64,000 nucleotides of DNA, from positions 54,420-118,419 of the forward strand of contig CALVWR010000006.1 of the NCBI GenBank assembly GCA_944367565.1. Reading direction: 5' to 3'. Origin of the DNA: an uncultured Clostridia bacterium (GTDB lineage: Bacteria > Bacillota > Clostridia > Christensenellales > Borkfalkiaceae). Below are positions 34,498-43,069 of the stretch, piece by piece; positions within the stretch are counted from its first letter, which is position 1, and each line of letters begins with the position of its first letter. The notes under the pieces were generated by a model, which worked only from the letters and a program-made list of their open reading frames with translations, ran no database searches and was not told the DNA's origin. The position numbers and the translations under genes are program-made.

Positions 34498-37142
34498 GAA
34501 AATGGCTTGTCGCAATTTTTGCGGCGATCGCGGCGCTTTCGTTATTCGGATTTGTTGCTTGCAACGACAATGTGCCGTTGGAGATCAAGCTCGTGGAAGA
34601 AGCGTTCCGCCCGGATGCTTACGTCAATCGGGAATACGACGCGATGAGTGTAGTGGATCAACCGGACGAAGAGTTGACCTATTCGCTGATTGAGTGTTTT
34701 TATCTCGATAAGGAATTCGAACGGCAGGAAATTACCGTAAACGGCACAAAATTCACCGTTTCCGTCCCCACAACCGTCTATTGCACGCTGAAAGCGGAAA
34801 ACAAAAAAGGGAAATCGGCGGAAGCGGAGTTTGAAGTTGAAGTGAAAGTGCCTTCTACCGCCCTGCAGCAGGAGTTCATCGTTTCTTGGAATGACGAAGG
34901 CGTTGCAAAGGTGATGACCGCCGATGCGAAATATGTGCACGGCGGGGAAGAAACCGCGGTAAAAGTGAGTTACAGCGGCACGTATAATCCCGTAAACGAC
35001 GGCGTATGCATCGGATCCGGGTTCCAGAAAGGCAAGCAGGACCTGTCGATGACGAGTTGGGCAAATGCCGTCATCACGATGTGGATTTATAACGATAACG
35101 CTTTCGATATGACCGTGGGGATGCAGTTTGTCAAAGACGGAGAGTGGTATAATAATCTCAATTTTGCAAACGTGGCGCAATTTAATCTTCCCGCGGGGGA
35201 ATGGACGCACGCGCAATGGTCGTTGCGGCGTATGGGCTTTACGGAAGATATTTGGGCGCAGGGCATTGATTTCAGTCTGAAAGTGCGCGTCAACGATCCT
35301 GAAACGCAATCGCTCAGCTATACGCTCGCTTTCTGCGAAATGGACATTGCCGACTACAGCGCGGAAAAATTCCCGGATCTCGAAACGAGGACCGACGAAG
35401 AGATTTTCCAGCAGATGCCGGGAGACGCGGATGATAAATATCTTTATACGCATACCGTTGCCGCGAGTGAAACCATCAACGCGAACTATGCGAAGACGCA
35501 CGTCGAATCTTCCGTTGAACTTTACGGAGAGACCGAAAAACCCGCGGATCTGAGCGACAGCACGTCTTACGTCAAGTACACGGTCACGCCGACGGCTTGG
35601 TATCAGGAATATTGGGCGATTCCCGTCAGTTTTGCGAACGATTCTATCGGCATTGAAATGCAGGATGAATATCTTGCCATGTTCGACGTTGAAGATTGGA
35701 ACAACGCATATCTCGGTTTCTGGGTATACAATACCTCCGATACGGCTTTAAGTTTCTTTACCAGTAAGGCGGAAGCGCCGAATTTCTGGGGCGGCAGCAG
35801 CATTGCGGTTCCCTCGAAAGAATGGAAGTACGTTGAGTTTTCACTTTCGGGAAGCTACGGGGTATCCGGTAACGTATTTGAAACGGACGCCTACAATATC
35901 AAAGTATTCACGCTGTATGACAGCAGCGCGATGCAGGATACCTGGCAAGATTTTGCAGGTACGTTTTATGTGGACGGCTTCCGTTTTTACAGTAAACCCG
36001 TGGATAAAAACACCAATCTTGCGGAACTCGCTTATTGCGACGGCGTAGGCGGCAGCACTTACGCGAAGGAAGTAGATGAAACGTTATATTACGGCGATGC
36101 GCAGCGGTCGGTGAAATACACCTTTACGCAGGGAACGGGTGCCGGAGCGATGCGCGGCAGAATGGCGTACGTTGCTTCCGATGCGGGCGGCGCGCTCATG
36201 AATACGTTTAAGCTCGATAGCTGGAAAAGGGTCAAGGTGGAATTCTGGGTCTACAATAACAGCGGAAGGAATGTGGAATTTAACTTTACGGCGCGTGCAA
36301 TCTCCGTTGCGGACGATACATTGTACGGCGATCCGGATCTCGGCTTCTTGTATAACGGAACGCAAATAGTTCCGTCGAACGCCGAGTGGACGAAGGTGGA
36401 ATTTGACTTGTATAACAAAACGGGCATCGACTTCAATTTCTTCGATTCTTCCCTGTATAAGAACTTCGGTTTCTGTATCGGTACGGAAATTGCGGGAGAA
36501 GCGGGTACGGTTACAAGTTTCAACGTTTGTGATTTTACGGTTTATTGCGAAAAGGGAGACGAAGCCGATCTCGTCTTGCGCGATTACGCCGCAAACGGCA
36601 TCGACGTTGTCGCCAGCCTTTATACGACGACGGATAAAGTTTCCGTGGACGGAAAGTTTTGTCCGGAAGTCAGCGGATCCACGACGTCCGTCAGACATTC
36701 CGTTACGTATACGGGCGGCGCGCAATGCACCGCAACGCCCATCAGATTGATGAATTGCGGCGAAGATTTCATCGAAACGCTTTCCATCGGGAAGGACGGC
36801 GATTGGAGCAATGCTTATCTGGGATTCTGGATCTATAACGATTCCGATTATGCGGCGACGATCGGTTGCAGTCGCTGGATCACAAACGGGAACAGAACGC
36901 TTAACGATTATCTGAATCCGAAGAACGCCGAAAAGGACGTGTGGACGTATGTGGAAATCAAGCTGAGTAACGTGAAAGTGCAGGGCGGCGACGAGACGGG
37001 TATTTCAACGAATCCGTTCGAGCTGGAAAACTATGAATTTTATGTATATGTCTGGCTGGAAACCGTTCCGACGGGCGCGGAATACGCGTTTGATTTTTAC
37101 ATCGACGGTTTTGATCTGTACGAAGGCAGCAGGCTTGCTTAA
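34494..37142 (+). CDS. Large lipoprotein with four similar beta modules (possible carbohydrate binding)
   Basis: An 882-residue exported lipoprotein (lipobox GFVAC, Cys about 23). A short N-terminal domain (30-120, Ig-like) is followed by four modules of about 175-210 residues, each marked by a W-[IV]-YN motif: MWIYNDN (about 197), FWVYNTS (407), FWVYNNS (582) and FWIYNDS (775). Each module ends in an Ala/Phe-Tyr-Val-Asp-Gly-Phe strand (FYVDGFRFY, FYIDGFDLY). The pattern resembles beta-sandwich carbohydrate-binding modules. No catalytic motif is seen. Being translationally coupled to the permease suggests it captures the glycan for the importer. Confidence 0.7.
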   Translation: MRKWLVAIFAAIAALSLFGFVACNDNVPLEIKLVEEAFRPDAYVNREYDAMSVVDQPDEELTYSLIECFYLDKEFERQEITVNGTKFTVSVPTTVYCTLKAENKKGKSAEAEFEVEVKVPSTALQQEFIVSWNDEGVAKVMTADAKYVHGGEETAVKVSYSGTYNPVNDGVCIGSGFQKGKQDLSMTSWANAVITMWIYNDNAFDMTVGMQFVKDGEWYNNLNFANVAQFNLPAGEWTHAQWSLRRMGFTEDIWAQGIDFSLKVRVNDPETQSLSYTLAFCEMDIADYSAEKFPDLETRTDEEIFQQMPGDADDKYLYTHTVAASETINANYAKTHVESSVELYGETEKPADLSDSTSYVKYTVTPTAWYQEYWAIPVSFANDSIGIEMQDEYLAMFDVEDWNNAYLGFWVYNTSDTALSFFTSKAEAPNFWGGSSIAVPSKEWKYVEFSLSGSYGVSGNVFETDAYNIKVFTLYDSSAMQDTWQDFAGTFYVDGFRFYSKPVDKNTNLAELAYCDGVGGSTYAKEVDETLYYGDAQRSVKYTFTQGTGAGAMRGRMAYVASDAGGALMNTFKLDSWKRVKVEFWVYNNSGRNVEFNFTARAISVADDTLYGDPDLGFLYNGTQIVPSNAEWTKVEFDLYNKTGIDFNFFDSSLYKNFGFCIGTEIAGEAGTVTSFNVCDFTVYCEKGDEADLVLRDYAANGIDVVASLYTTTDKVSVDGKFCPEVSGSTTSVRHSVTYTGGAQCTATPIRLMNCGEDFIETLSIGKDGDWSNAYLGFWIYNDSDYAATIGCSRWITNGNRTLNDYLNPKNAEKDVWTYVEIKLSNVKVQGGDETGISTNPFELENYEFYVYVWLETVPTGAEYAFDFYIDGFDLYEGSRLA

Positions 37143-37152
37143 GAAGGTGTAA

Positions 37153-37188
37153 AAACGGGGCGACCGAAGGAATCGGTTGCCCCGTTTC
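37153..37188 (+). other. Intercistronic hairpin before GH20
   Basis: AAACGGGGCGACCG/CGGTTGCCCCGTTT stem of 14 pairs (one G-T) right before the GH20 ribosome binding site (AAGGAGAAGAG). It lacks a T-run (TTTCAAGG), so it may stabilise or process the mRNA or act as a partial terminator. Confidence 0.7.
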
Positions 37189-37199
37189 AAGGAGAAGAG

Positions 37200-39059
37200 A
37201 TGAAAAAAATTTGTTTTGTCGGCGAGGAAAAATTTCTGTTCGGATTAAAGGAATTGGCAAAAACGTTCGGATACTCTTTGGACGAAAAAGGAAAGAAATA
37301 TATCTGCGAAAGAACGGGAGATAAAATCGAGATCGACGCAACCAGAGGCGAAACGCATATCCGTTACCCGAAAGACGATCAGTTTTTCAGAGCGTTTTCC
37401 CTTGCGTTGCAATGTGACGGGCAGGAAAAAAAGATCGAGGTCAGAGGTTTGTTTCAACGATTCGGAACGATGCTGAACTGCTCCAATAAACCGTTAAACG
37501 TCGGGTTTATAAAGAACTTTATCCGCAAAAGCGCGTTAATGGGATACAATTATCTGGAATTATATACGGAAACGACTTATGAAATCAAAAGCGAACCGTA
37601 TTTCGGATATAAGAAAGGCAGGTATTCGCAAGAAGAACTCAAAGAACTCGTCGATTACGGAAAAAAATTCAACGTCGAGCTGGTACCGTGCATTCAGACG
37701 CTCGGACATATGCAGGAGCTTTTCAAGTGGAACGAATATGCCGACGTTTACGATATCGAAAGAGTTATGCTGATCGATTATGAAAGGACGTACGAACTGA
37801 TCGAAAAGATGCTCAAAAGCCTTTCGGAGTGTTTCGAAACAAATCGCATCAATCTCGGAATGGACGAGGCATATTTTGCGGGGTTCGGAAGATACAACTG
37901 GTTTGTCGATCCTACGAAACCAGACCTTTCCGAACTTTTTATCCGTCACTTGAAAAGGGTGCTGTGTCTTGCGGAAAAATACGGATTCACAAAGCCCGCG
38001 ATCTGGTTTGACAACCTGTTCGGGATCAATTATAAAGGATATATCGTTCCGCCCGTGTGGCTGTTTAAGGATTTCAGTAAGGAAATAAGGGAATCGTTTC
38101 CGAAAGTGCAGATGATCTTTTGGAATTACGTCTTAACGGACGAAAGCGATTTCTCGCGTTACGTCGGCTATATAAGGCAGCTTTCAAAGGATATTTCCTT
38201 TGCGAGCATGGCGCACGGATATACTTCGTTTGCGCCCGATAATCTGACAACGGCAAAACTCGTGGAGACGGCAAAAAACGGGTGTCTGAAAAACGGGATC
38301 GACGATATCATGATCACTTGGTGGGGACAGATGATCTCGCCGCTGGCGCTGACTGCGGGGTTGTACGATTACATAGAACGCTGTTCGGAGACCTGCGGCT
38401 ACGATTTCAACGAAAGATGTGCTTTTTTGTTCGGATATACATATGACGAATTAAGAGAACTCGATCTTCCCAACTATCCCGACGACGATCCTTCTTCGAC
38501 GGGAATGGCGGAAGGAAAAAACCCGCCTTTTTACATTTTGGCAAACGATCTGCTTCTCGATCCGCTCGGAAAACATATTCCCGACGACGCCGAAACAAAG
38601 TACGCCGCATTTGCGAAACGCTTGGCATATCTTTCCGAAAAAGGAGGAGAATACGGAAAAATTTTTGCTTTTGAGAGCGAGCTTTGCAAACTTCTTTCGT
38701 TTAAAAGCCGACTCGTACGGGAGATTCGTTCCGCTTACGGCGCGAAAGAGTTAAACAGATTGAAAACCGCGGCAAATACTTTGCCCGAATTAGGTACGAT
38801 GACGGAAAATTTCCATGCTGTATACAGAGAATATTGGAAGACCTTCAATAAAAGTATGGGTTGGGAAATATTTGATCATCGTTTGGGCGGAGCGATCCTG
38901 CGCATAAAGACGGTGAAAAAAATACTCGAAGAATATCTTGCCGGGGATATCGGAAAAATCGAAGAATTGGAAGAACCGGTGTTGCCGTTGAGCAAAGATA
39001 CTGCGGGAAAAACGATTGCGATGGGGAATTGGGATTTTGCGTCGACCACGGGTTTATAA
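37200..39059 (+). CDS. GH20-type beta-N-acetylhexosaminidase
   Basis: A 619-residue protein with the GH20 fold: short N-terminal alpha/beta domain, then a TIM barrel. The Asp-Glu catalytic pair lies in INLGMDEAYF (Asp 222, Glu 223), preceded by VELVPCIQTLGHMQELFKW, the region that holds the conserved His. WWGQMISPL near 380 supplies the stacking tryptophans. No signal peptide, so it should remove terminal GlcNAc or GalNAc from imported oligosaccharides. Follows the ABC/lipoprotein operon after a hairpin. Confidence 0.82.
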   Translation: MKKICFVGEEKFLFGLKELAKTFGYSLDEKGKKYICERTGDKIEIDATRGETHIRYPKDDQFFRAFSLALQCDGQEKKIEVRGLFQRFGTMLNCSNKPLNVGFIKNFIRKSALMGYNYLELYTETTYEIKSEPYFGYKKGRYSQEELKELVDYGKKFNVELVPCIQTLGHMQELFKWNEYADVYDIERVMLIDYERTYELIEKMLKSLSECFETNRINLGMDEAYFAGFGRYNWFVDPTKPDLSELFIRHLKRVLCLAEKYGFTKPAIWFDNLFGINYKGYIVPPVWLFKDFSKEIRESFPKVQMIFWNYVLTDESDFSRYVGYIRQLSKDISFASMAHGYTSFAPDNLTTAKLVETAKNGCLKNGIDDIMITWWGQMISPLALTAGLYDYIERCSETCGYDFNERCAFLFGYTYDELRELDLPNYPDDDPSSTGMAEGKNPPFYILANDLLLDPLGKHIPDDAETKYAAFAKRLAYLSEKGGEYGKIFAFESELCKLLSFKSRLVREIRSAYGAKELNRLKTAANTLPELGTMTENFHAVYREYWKTFNKSMGWEIFDHRLGGAILRIKTVKKILEEYLAGDIGKIEELEEPVLPLSKDTAGKTIAMGNWDFASTTGL

Positions 39060-39075
39060 TGCGAGGGAAAAGAAA

Positions 39076-40284
39076 ATGGAAAAAATCAGGTTAGGCTTTT
39101 TGGGATTGGGACAGCGCGGAAACGGTTTGTTGAGCAACGTTTTGGAAAATTTTAAGGAAATCGACGTTGTCGCCGTGTGCGATGTTTATGAAGACAGGAC
39201 CGATTCCGCGGCGGAACGCATCGAAAAAGAGCGGGGCAATATGCCGAAAAAGTATCGTAAATACGATGACTTGCTCGGCGATGCCGAAGTAAATACCGTT
39301 ATTATTTCCGCCTCGTGGGAAGCGCACGTTCCGTTGGCGGTCGCGGCGATGCGCGCGGGAAAAATCACCGCGTTGGAAGTAGGCGGCGCCTATTCCGTGG
39401 CGGATTGCAGAAAGTTGGTGGAAACATACGAGGAAACGGAAACGCCGTTCATGTTTCTTGAAAACTGCTGTTTCGGAAAGAACGAGCTGTTGGTCACGAG
39501 TATGGTGAGAAAGGGATTGTTGGGAGAGATCAGCTATTGTCACGGCTCTTATTGTCACGATTTAAGGAGCGAGATCTGCGGCGGAGTAAAAAACCGTCAT
39601 TACCGCTTACGGAACTATCTTTCGCGCAACTGCGATAATTATCCCACGCACGAACTTCTGCCGATCGCCCGTCTGCTCAACATCAATCGGGGCAATCGGA
39701 TGTTATCGTTGGTATCCATGGCGTCCAAAAGCCGCGGACTTTCCGAGTACGTGAAAGATAAAGAGGAATTTGCTTTTCTGAAAGACAAACATTTTGCACA
39801 AGGGGACGTGGTGCAGACGATGATCACGTGCGCAAACGGTGAATTGATCACTTTAAAATTGGATACATCTTTGCCGAGAGCATACAGCAGGGAATTGAGC
39901 GTAAGCGGAACAAAAGGCGTGTACAACGAACAAGGCAATATTCTTCTGACGGAAGGAAAATTCGATCATGAAAAGGGCATGAACGAATACATAAACAGTG
40001 CCGACGATTATGCAAAATACCTGCCAAAAGTGTGGAAAGAGATTACGGAGGAGGAAATCCGCGCCGGACACGGGGGAATGGATACGATCATGTTAAAAGC
40101 GTTTTTCGACGCCGCGAAAAACGGAAAAGAAATGCCGATCGACGTATATGACGCCGCATCGGCAATGGTTGTATCGTGTCTTTCGGAAGCGTCCGTCGCG
40201 GGGGGCGGCAAAGTGATGGAAATACCCGATTTTACAAACGGAAAATGGCTGCTCAGGGAACCGAAAGACGTAGAAGCGCTGTAA
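39076..40284 (+). CDS. Gfo/Idh/MocA-family protein, GH109-like
   Basis: A 402-residue NAD-dependent protein. ATG 39076 gives the Rossmann motif (GFLGLGQRGN) at its usual distance; the frame open from 39016 overlaps the GH20 gene. ENCCFGKNELL, GSYCHDLR, HYRLRNYLSRNCDNYPTHE and NINRGNRM are typical of the GH109 group, whose members use NAD in a redox-assisted removal of alpha-GalNAc. This is a likely last enzyme for HexNAc glycans in this locus. Plain oxidoreductase activity is the alternative. No signal peptide. Confidence 0.82.
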   Translation: MEKIRLGFLGLGQRGNGLLSNVLENFKEIDVVAVCDVYEDRTDSAAERIEKERGNMPKKYRKYDDLLGDAEVNTVIISASWEAHVPLAVAAMRAGKITALEVGGAYSVADCRKLVETYEETETPFMFLENCCFGKNELLVTSMVRKGLLGEISYCHGSYCHDLRSEICGGVKNRHYRLRNYLSRNCDNYPTHELLPIARLLNINRGNRMLSLVSMASKSRGLSEYVKDKEEFAFLKDKHFAQGDVVQTMITCANGELITLKLDTSLPRAYSRELSVSGTKGVYNEQGNILLTEGKFDHEKGMNEYINSADDYAKYLPKVWKEITEEEIRAGHGGMDTIMLKAFFDAAKNGKEMPIDVYDAASAMVVSCLSEASVAGGGKVMEIPDFTNGKWLLREPKDVEAL

Positions 40285-40424
40285 ATTGAAAGTTGCGGAA
40301 AAATTAGGTTGAAAAAAGGAAAAAACAATGCTCTGATCGATGAAAATGGTTATTGAAACATGCAGGTATTTACGGGGAAACGGATCTTATAAGCGCACTG
40401 CGGGAAAAAACTTGCGCGGAAAAT

Positions 40425-40453
40425 TTGCTTTTACGAGAAAAAACTGCTATAAT
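40425..40453 (+). promoter_or_regulatory. Promoter of the Na/Pi cotransporter
   Basis: TTGCTT (40425-40430), 17-bp spacer, TATAAT (40448-40453), 34 bp before the start codon. Confidence 0.75.
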
Positions 40454-40487
40454 AAATACCGATATTACATTCCGAGGAAGAGGAAGA

Positions 40488-42122
40488 ATGAGTTTTGCGC
40501 TGGTGCTGAGTTTGTTGGGCGGTTTGGCATTGTTTCTTTACGGTATGCAGATGATGAGTTCGGGGCTTGAAGCCGTTGCGGGCAACAAGATGAAGCGGGT
40601 CCTGGAAAAACTGACGACGAACAGACTGATCGGCGTAGGCGTCGGCGCCGGGGTTACGGCGGTGATTCAGTCTTCTTCGGCGACGACCGTTATGGTTGTC
40701 GGTTTTGTAAATTCAAAGATGCTGACTTTGAAACAGGCAGTATGGATTATAATGGGGGCAAACATCGGAACGACGGTGACCGGACTTCTGATTGCGCTCG
40801 ACGTAGGATTGATTGCGCCGCTTCTGGCTTTTCTGGGCGTAGCGGTGGTGGTGTTTGTCAAGCGGGCGAGTCTGCAGCATTGCGGACAGATTCTCGCAGG
40901 GCTGGGAATACTGTTTATCGGAATGGAAATGATGAGTTCGGCGATGCTGCCGCTGCGCGATTCCGAAACGTTTATACGGCTGATGACGAGTTTTTCCAAT
41001 CCGCTTCTCGGCATTCTCGCAGGCACGCTGTTCACGGCGGTGATCCAGTCTTCCTCCGCGGCGGTCGGGATTTTACAGGCGCTGGCGATGAGTGAGCTCA
41101 TTACGCTTTCCAACGCCGTCTATGTGCTTTTCGGAATGAATATAGGAACGTGCATCACGGCGGTTCTTGCTTCGATCGGAATGAGTCGGAACGCAAAGCG
41201 TACGACGATCATTCATCTGATGTTCAATATTATAGGGACCGTCATCTTTACGGTGATCTGTCTTGTAACGCCGCTGACGTCTTTCATCGAAACGCTTGTT
41301 CCCGATAACGCGGCAATGCAGATCGCAAACATCCATACGCTGTTCAACGTCACGACAACGCTGATTCTGCTTCCGTTCGGCGGGTATCTCGCCGCGCTGG
41401 CGGTAAAGATCCTTCCGGAAAAGGAATCCGAAAAAACGGAAGGTTTTGTCCTGCAATACCTCAAACCGATCAAATCGTCTGCCGAATACCGTATGGGGAA
41501 CGCCGCGATCGCGACGAACGGAATTGTCAACGAAATGACGAGGATGTCGGATTTTGTCGGCAAGAATGTGGAGCGTAGCTTCGACGCGGTATTGTCGGCG
41601 GAAACGGAAAACGTCGGTTTCGTGACGGAGGATGAAGAGTACATCGATTTTCTGAACAAGGAAATTGCAAAATATATTTCCAAAGTTCTGGCATATGAAA
41701 GCAATCCGGACGACTGCGCGGCGGTGACGGCATACTTTAAGATCTGCGGCGATCTGGAAAGGATCGGCGATCATGCGATGAATATCTGCGATTACGGAAA
41801 ATTGCTTAAAGATAAAAAGATCTCTTTTTCGGAAAAAGCAAAATCGGAAATTCTGAACATGAAGGAAGTAACGATCGGTGCGCTGAAATTGTTGGGGGAG
41901 TTCAAGGGAATCAACGGAGAAAAGCTGGAGGATATTAAAAATTCCGAACAAAAAATCGATGACATGACGAGAGAATATCGCGCGAATCAGATCACACGTA
42001 TGCGGAACGGGGAATGCAGCGACGAAGCGTGCGTGCTGTATTCTGAAATGCTGACGGATTTTGAAAGAATGGGCGATCACATTCTCAACATCGGCGAACA
42101 ACTTGCGGTTGTGAAAGGTTGA
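40488..42122 (+). CDS. Na/Pi cotransporter with C-terminal PhoU domain
   Basis: A 544-residue protein. ATG 40488 follows GAGGAAGAGGAAGA; earlier in-frame codons lie inside the promoter. Residues 1-310 have about eight membrane segments with the two inverted QSSSA repeats of the NptA/PF02690 family (AVIQSSSATTVMVVGFV near 60, AVIQSSSAAVGILQALAM near 185) and GANIGTTVTG/GMNIGTCITAV. The C-terminal 200 residues are helical with the PhoU-like ERIGDHAMNI (about 425) and ERMGDHILNIGEQL (end). It should take up phosphate with sodium, controlled by its own PhoU part. Confidence 0.92.
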   Translation: MSFALVLSLLGGLALFLYGMQMMSSGLEAVAGNKMKRVLEKLTTNRLIGVGVGAGVTAVIQSSSATTVMVVGFVNSKMLTLKQAVWIIMGANIGTTVTGLLIALDVGLIAPLLAFLGVAVVVFVKRASLQHCGQILAGLGILFIGMEMMSSAMLPLRDSETFIRLMTSFSNPLLGILAGTLFTAVIQSSSAAVGILQALAMSELITLSNAVYVLFGMNIGTCITAVLASIGMSRNAKRTTIIHLMFNIIGTVIFTVICLVTPLTSFIETLVPDNAAMQIANIHTLFNVTTTLILLPFGGYLAALAVKILPEKESEKTEGFVLQYLKPIKSSAEYRMGNAAIATNGIVNEMTRMSDFVGKNVERSFDAVLSAETENVGFVTEDEEYIDFLNKEIAKYISKVLAYESNPDDCAAVTAYFKICGDLERIGDHAMNICDYGKLLKDKKISFSEKAKSEILNMKEVTIGALKLLGEFKGINGEKLEDIKNSEQKIDDMTREYRANQITRMRNGECSDEACVLYSEMLTDFERMGDHILNIGEQLAVVKG

Positions 42123-42165
42123 AAGGCGGTGTCATATGATCGGAGCAGGGAGAAAAGATTTTCAC

Positions 42166-42200
42166 AAACAAGGCGTTTTGCGGATAAACGCCTTGTTTTC
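42166..42200 (+). terminator. Intrinsic terminator
   Basis: AAACAAGGCGTTT/AAACGCCTTGTTT stem followed by TCG and further T/A-rich DNA. Confidence 0.8.
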
Positions 42201-42338
42201 GTATTAAAAATCGGAGTTTTACGCGGATTATTCGGCTGAAATTCAATTTTTGAATAAAAATTTTATGTCTGTATATAAAAAATGCAAAATTTATGCTATA
42301 CTAAATAAAGAAAGAAAATAAGAACGGGAGGAGATAAA

Positions 42339-42860
42339 ATGATCAGAGCAGCGGTTATCATAGCGGACGGAAGCGAAGAGGTCGAAGCGCTTACCCCTGT
42401 AGACGTATTGAGAAGAGCGGGGGCGGAATGCGTGCTGTTTTCGGTGTCGGGAGAATACATCTGCGGTTCGCACGGGATCGTCGTCAAGGCGGACAAACTC
42501 GTTGAAGCGTTACGGATGGAGGAATTTGACGCCATCGTTATTCCGGGGGGTATGCCGGGAGCAAAGAATATTGCCACAAACCGTACCGTAAAGTCTGCGA
42601 TTGCGAAAGCAATCGAGGAGGGCAAAATCGTGGCGTCGATCTGCGCGTCACCTGCCGTGGTCCTGGCGGAAAACGGGCTGCTTCATGCGGAAAAAGCGAC
42701 GTGCTATCCCGCGCCCGGATTCATTGCCGCAATCGGAAGTCGGTATGTTGAGGAAGAGGTCGTATTGAGCGGGAATTTCATTACGGCGAACGGACCGCGT
42801 GCCGCGATGAAATTTGCCTGTGAGATATGTGATAAATTGGGAATTACGCCAAGATTTTAA
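42339..42860 (+). CDS. DJ-1/PfpI family protein
   Basis: A 173-residue DJ-1 superfamily protein. Glu in DGSEEVEALTPVDVLRRAG (about 15-17), IPGGMPGA (about 70) and the reactive Cys in VASICASPAVVLAENG (about 103) are the conserved nucleophile-elbow features. Members act as protein/glyoxal repair enzymes or chaperones; the exact role is open. GGGAGGAGATAAA site before ATG. It stands alone, bounded by a terminator upstream and the polysaccharide promoter downstream. Confidence 0.9.
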   Translation: MIRAAVIIADGSEEVEALTPVDVLRRAGAECVLFSVSGEYICGSHGIVVKADKLVEALRMEEFDAIVIPGGMPGAKNIATNRTVKSAIAKAIEEGKIVASICASPAVVLAENGLLHAEKATCYPAPGFIAAIGSRYVEEEVVLSGNFITANGPRAAMKFACEICDKLGITPRF

Positions 42861-42931
42861 ATAAAATCATGTCCGTAAAGTCTCATCGTTGTGCAAAACG
42901 GACGGAAAAGTGCAAATTTCACATCGAATTA

Positions 42932-42960
42932 TTGACGAAAAAACGGCAAAGTGATACAAT
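42932..42960 (+). promoter_or_regulatory. Main promoter of the polysaccharide cluster
   Basis: TTGACG (42932-42937), 17-bp spacer, TACAAT (42955-42960). It leaves a leader of about 100 bases before the first gene. Confidence 0.85.
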
Positions 42961-42981
42961 AAACATAACAATAAATTCTGT

Positions 42982-43020
42982 AATATTCGAACGAATATTG
43001 GAGTTATTCATGTTGAATAA
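42982..43020 (+). promoter_or_regulatory. Two palindromes in the leader of the polysaccharide operon
   Basis: AATATTCGAACGAATATT (42982-42999, perfect arms of eight) and TTATTCATGTTGAATAA (43004-43020, perfect arms of seven) lie just downstream of the promoter. They could bind a repressor or fold in RNA. The word TGTCCGTAAAG also occurs on both sides of the promoter (about 42869 and 43031). Confidence 0.5.
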
Positions 43021-43069
43021 TATGTAATTTTGTCCGTAAAGAGATTCATTGGACGAAAGGAAGAAGCGC

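Noticed and set aside
40353..40487. N-terminal extension of the Na/Pi cotransporter
   Set aside because: It runs through the predicted promoter and lacks a start site; ATG 40488 gives the normal family N-terminus.
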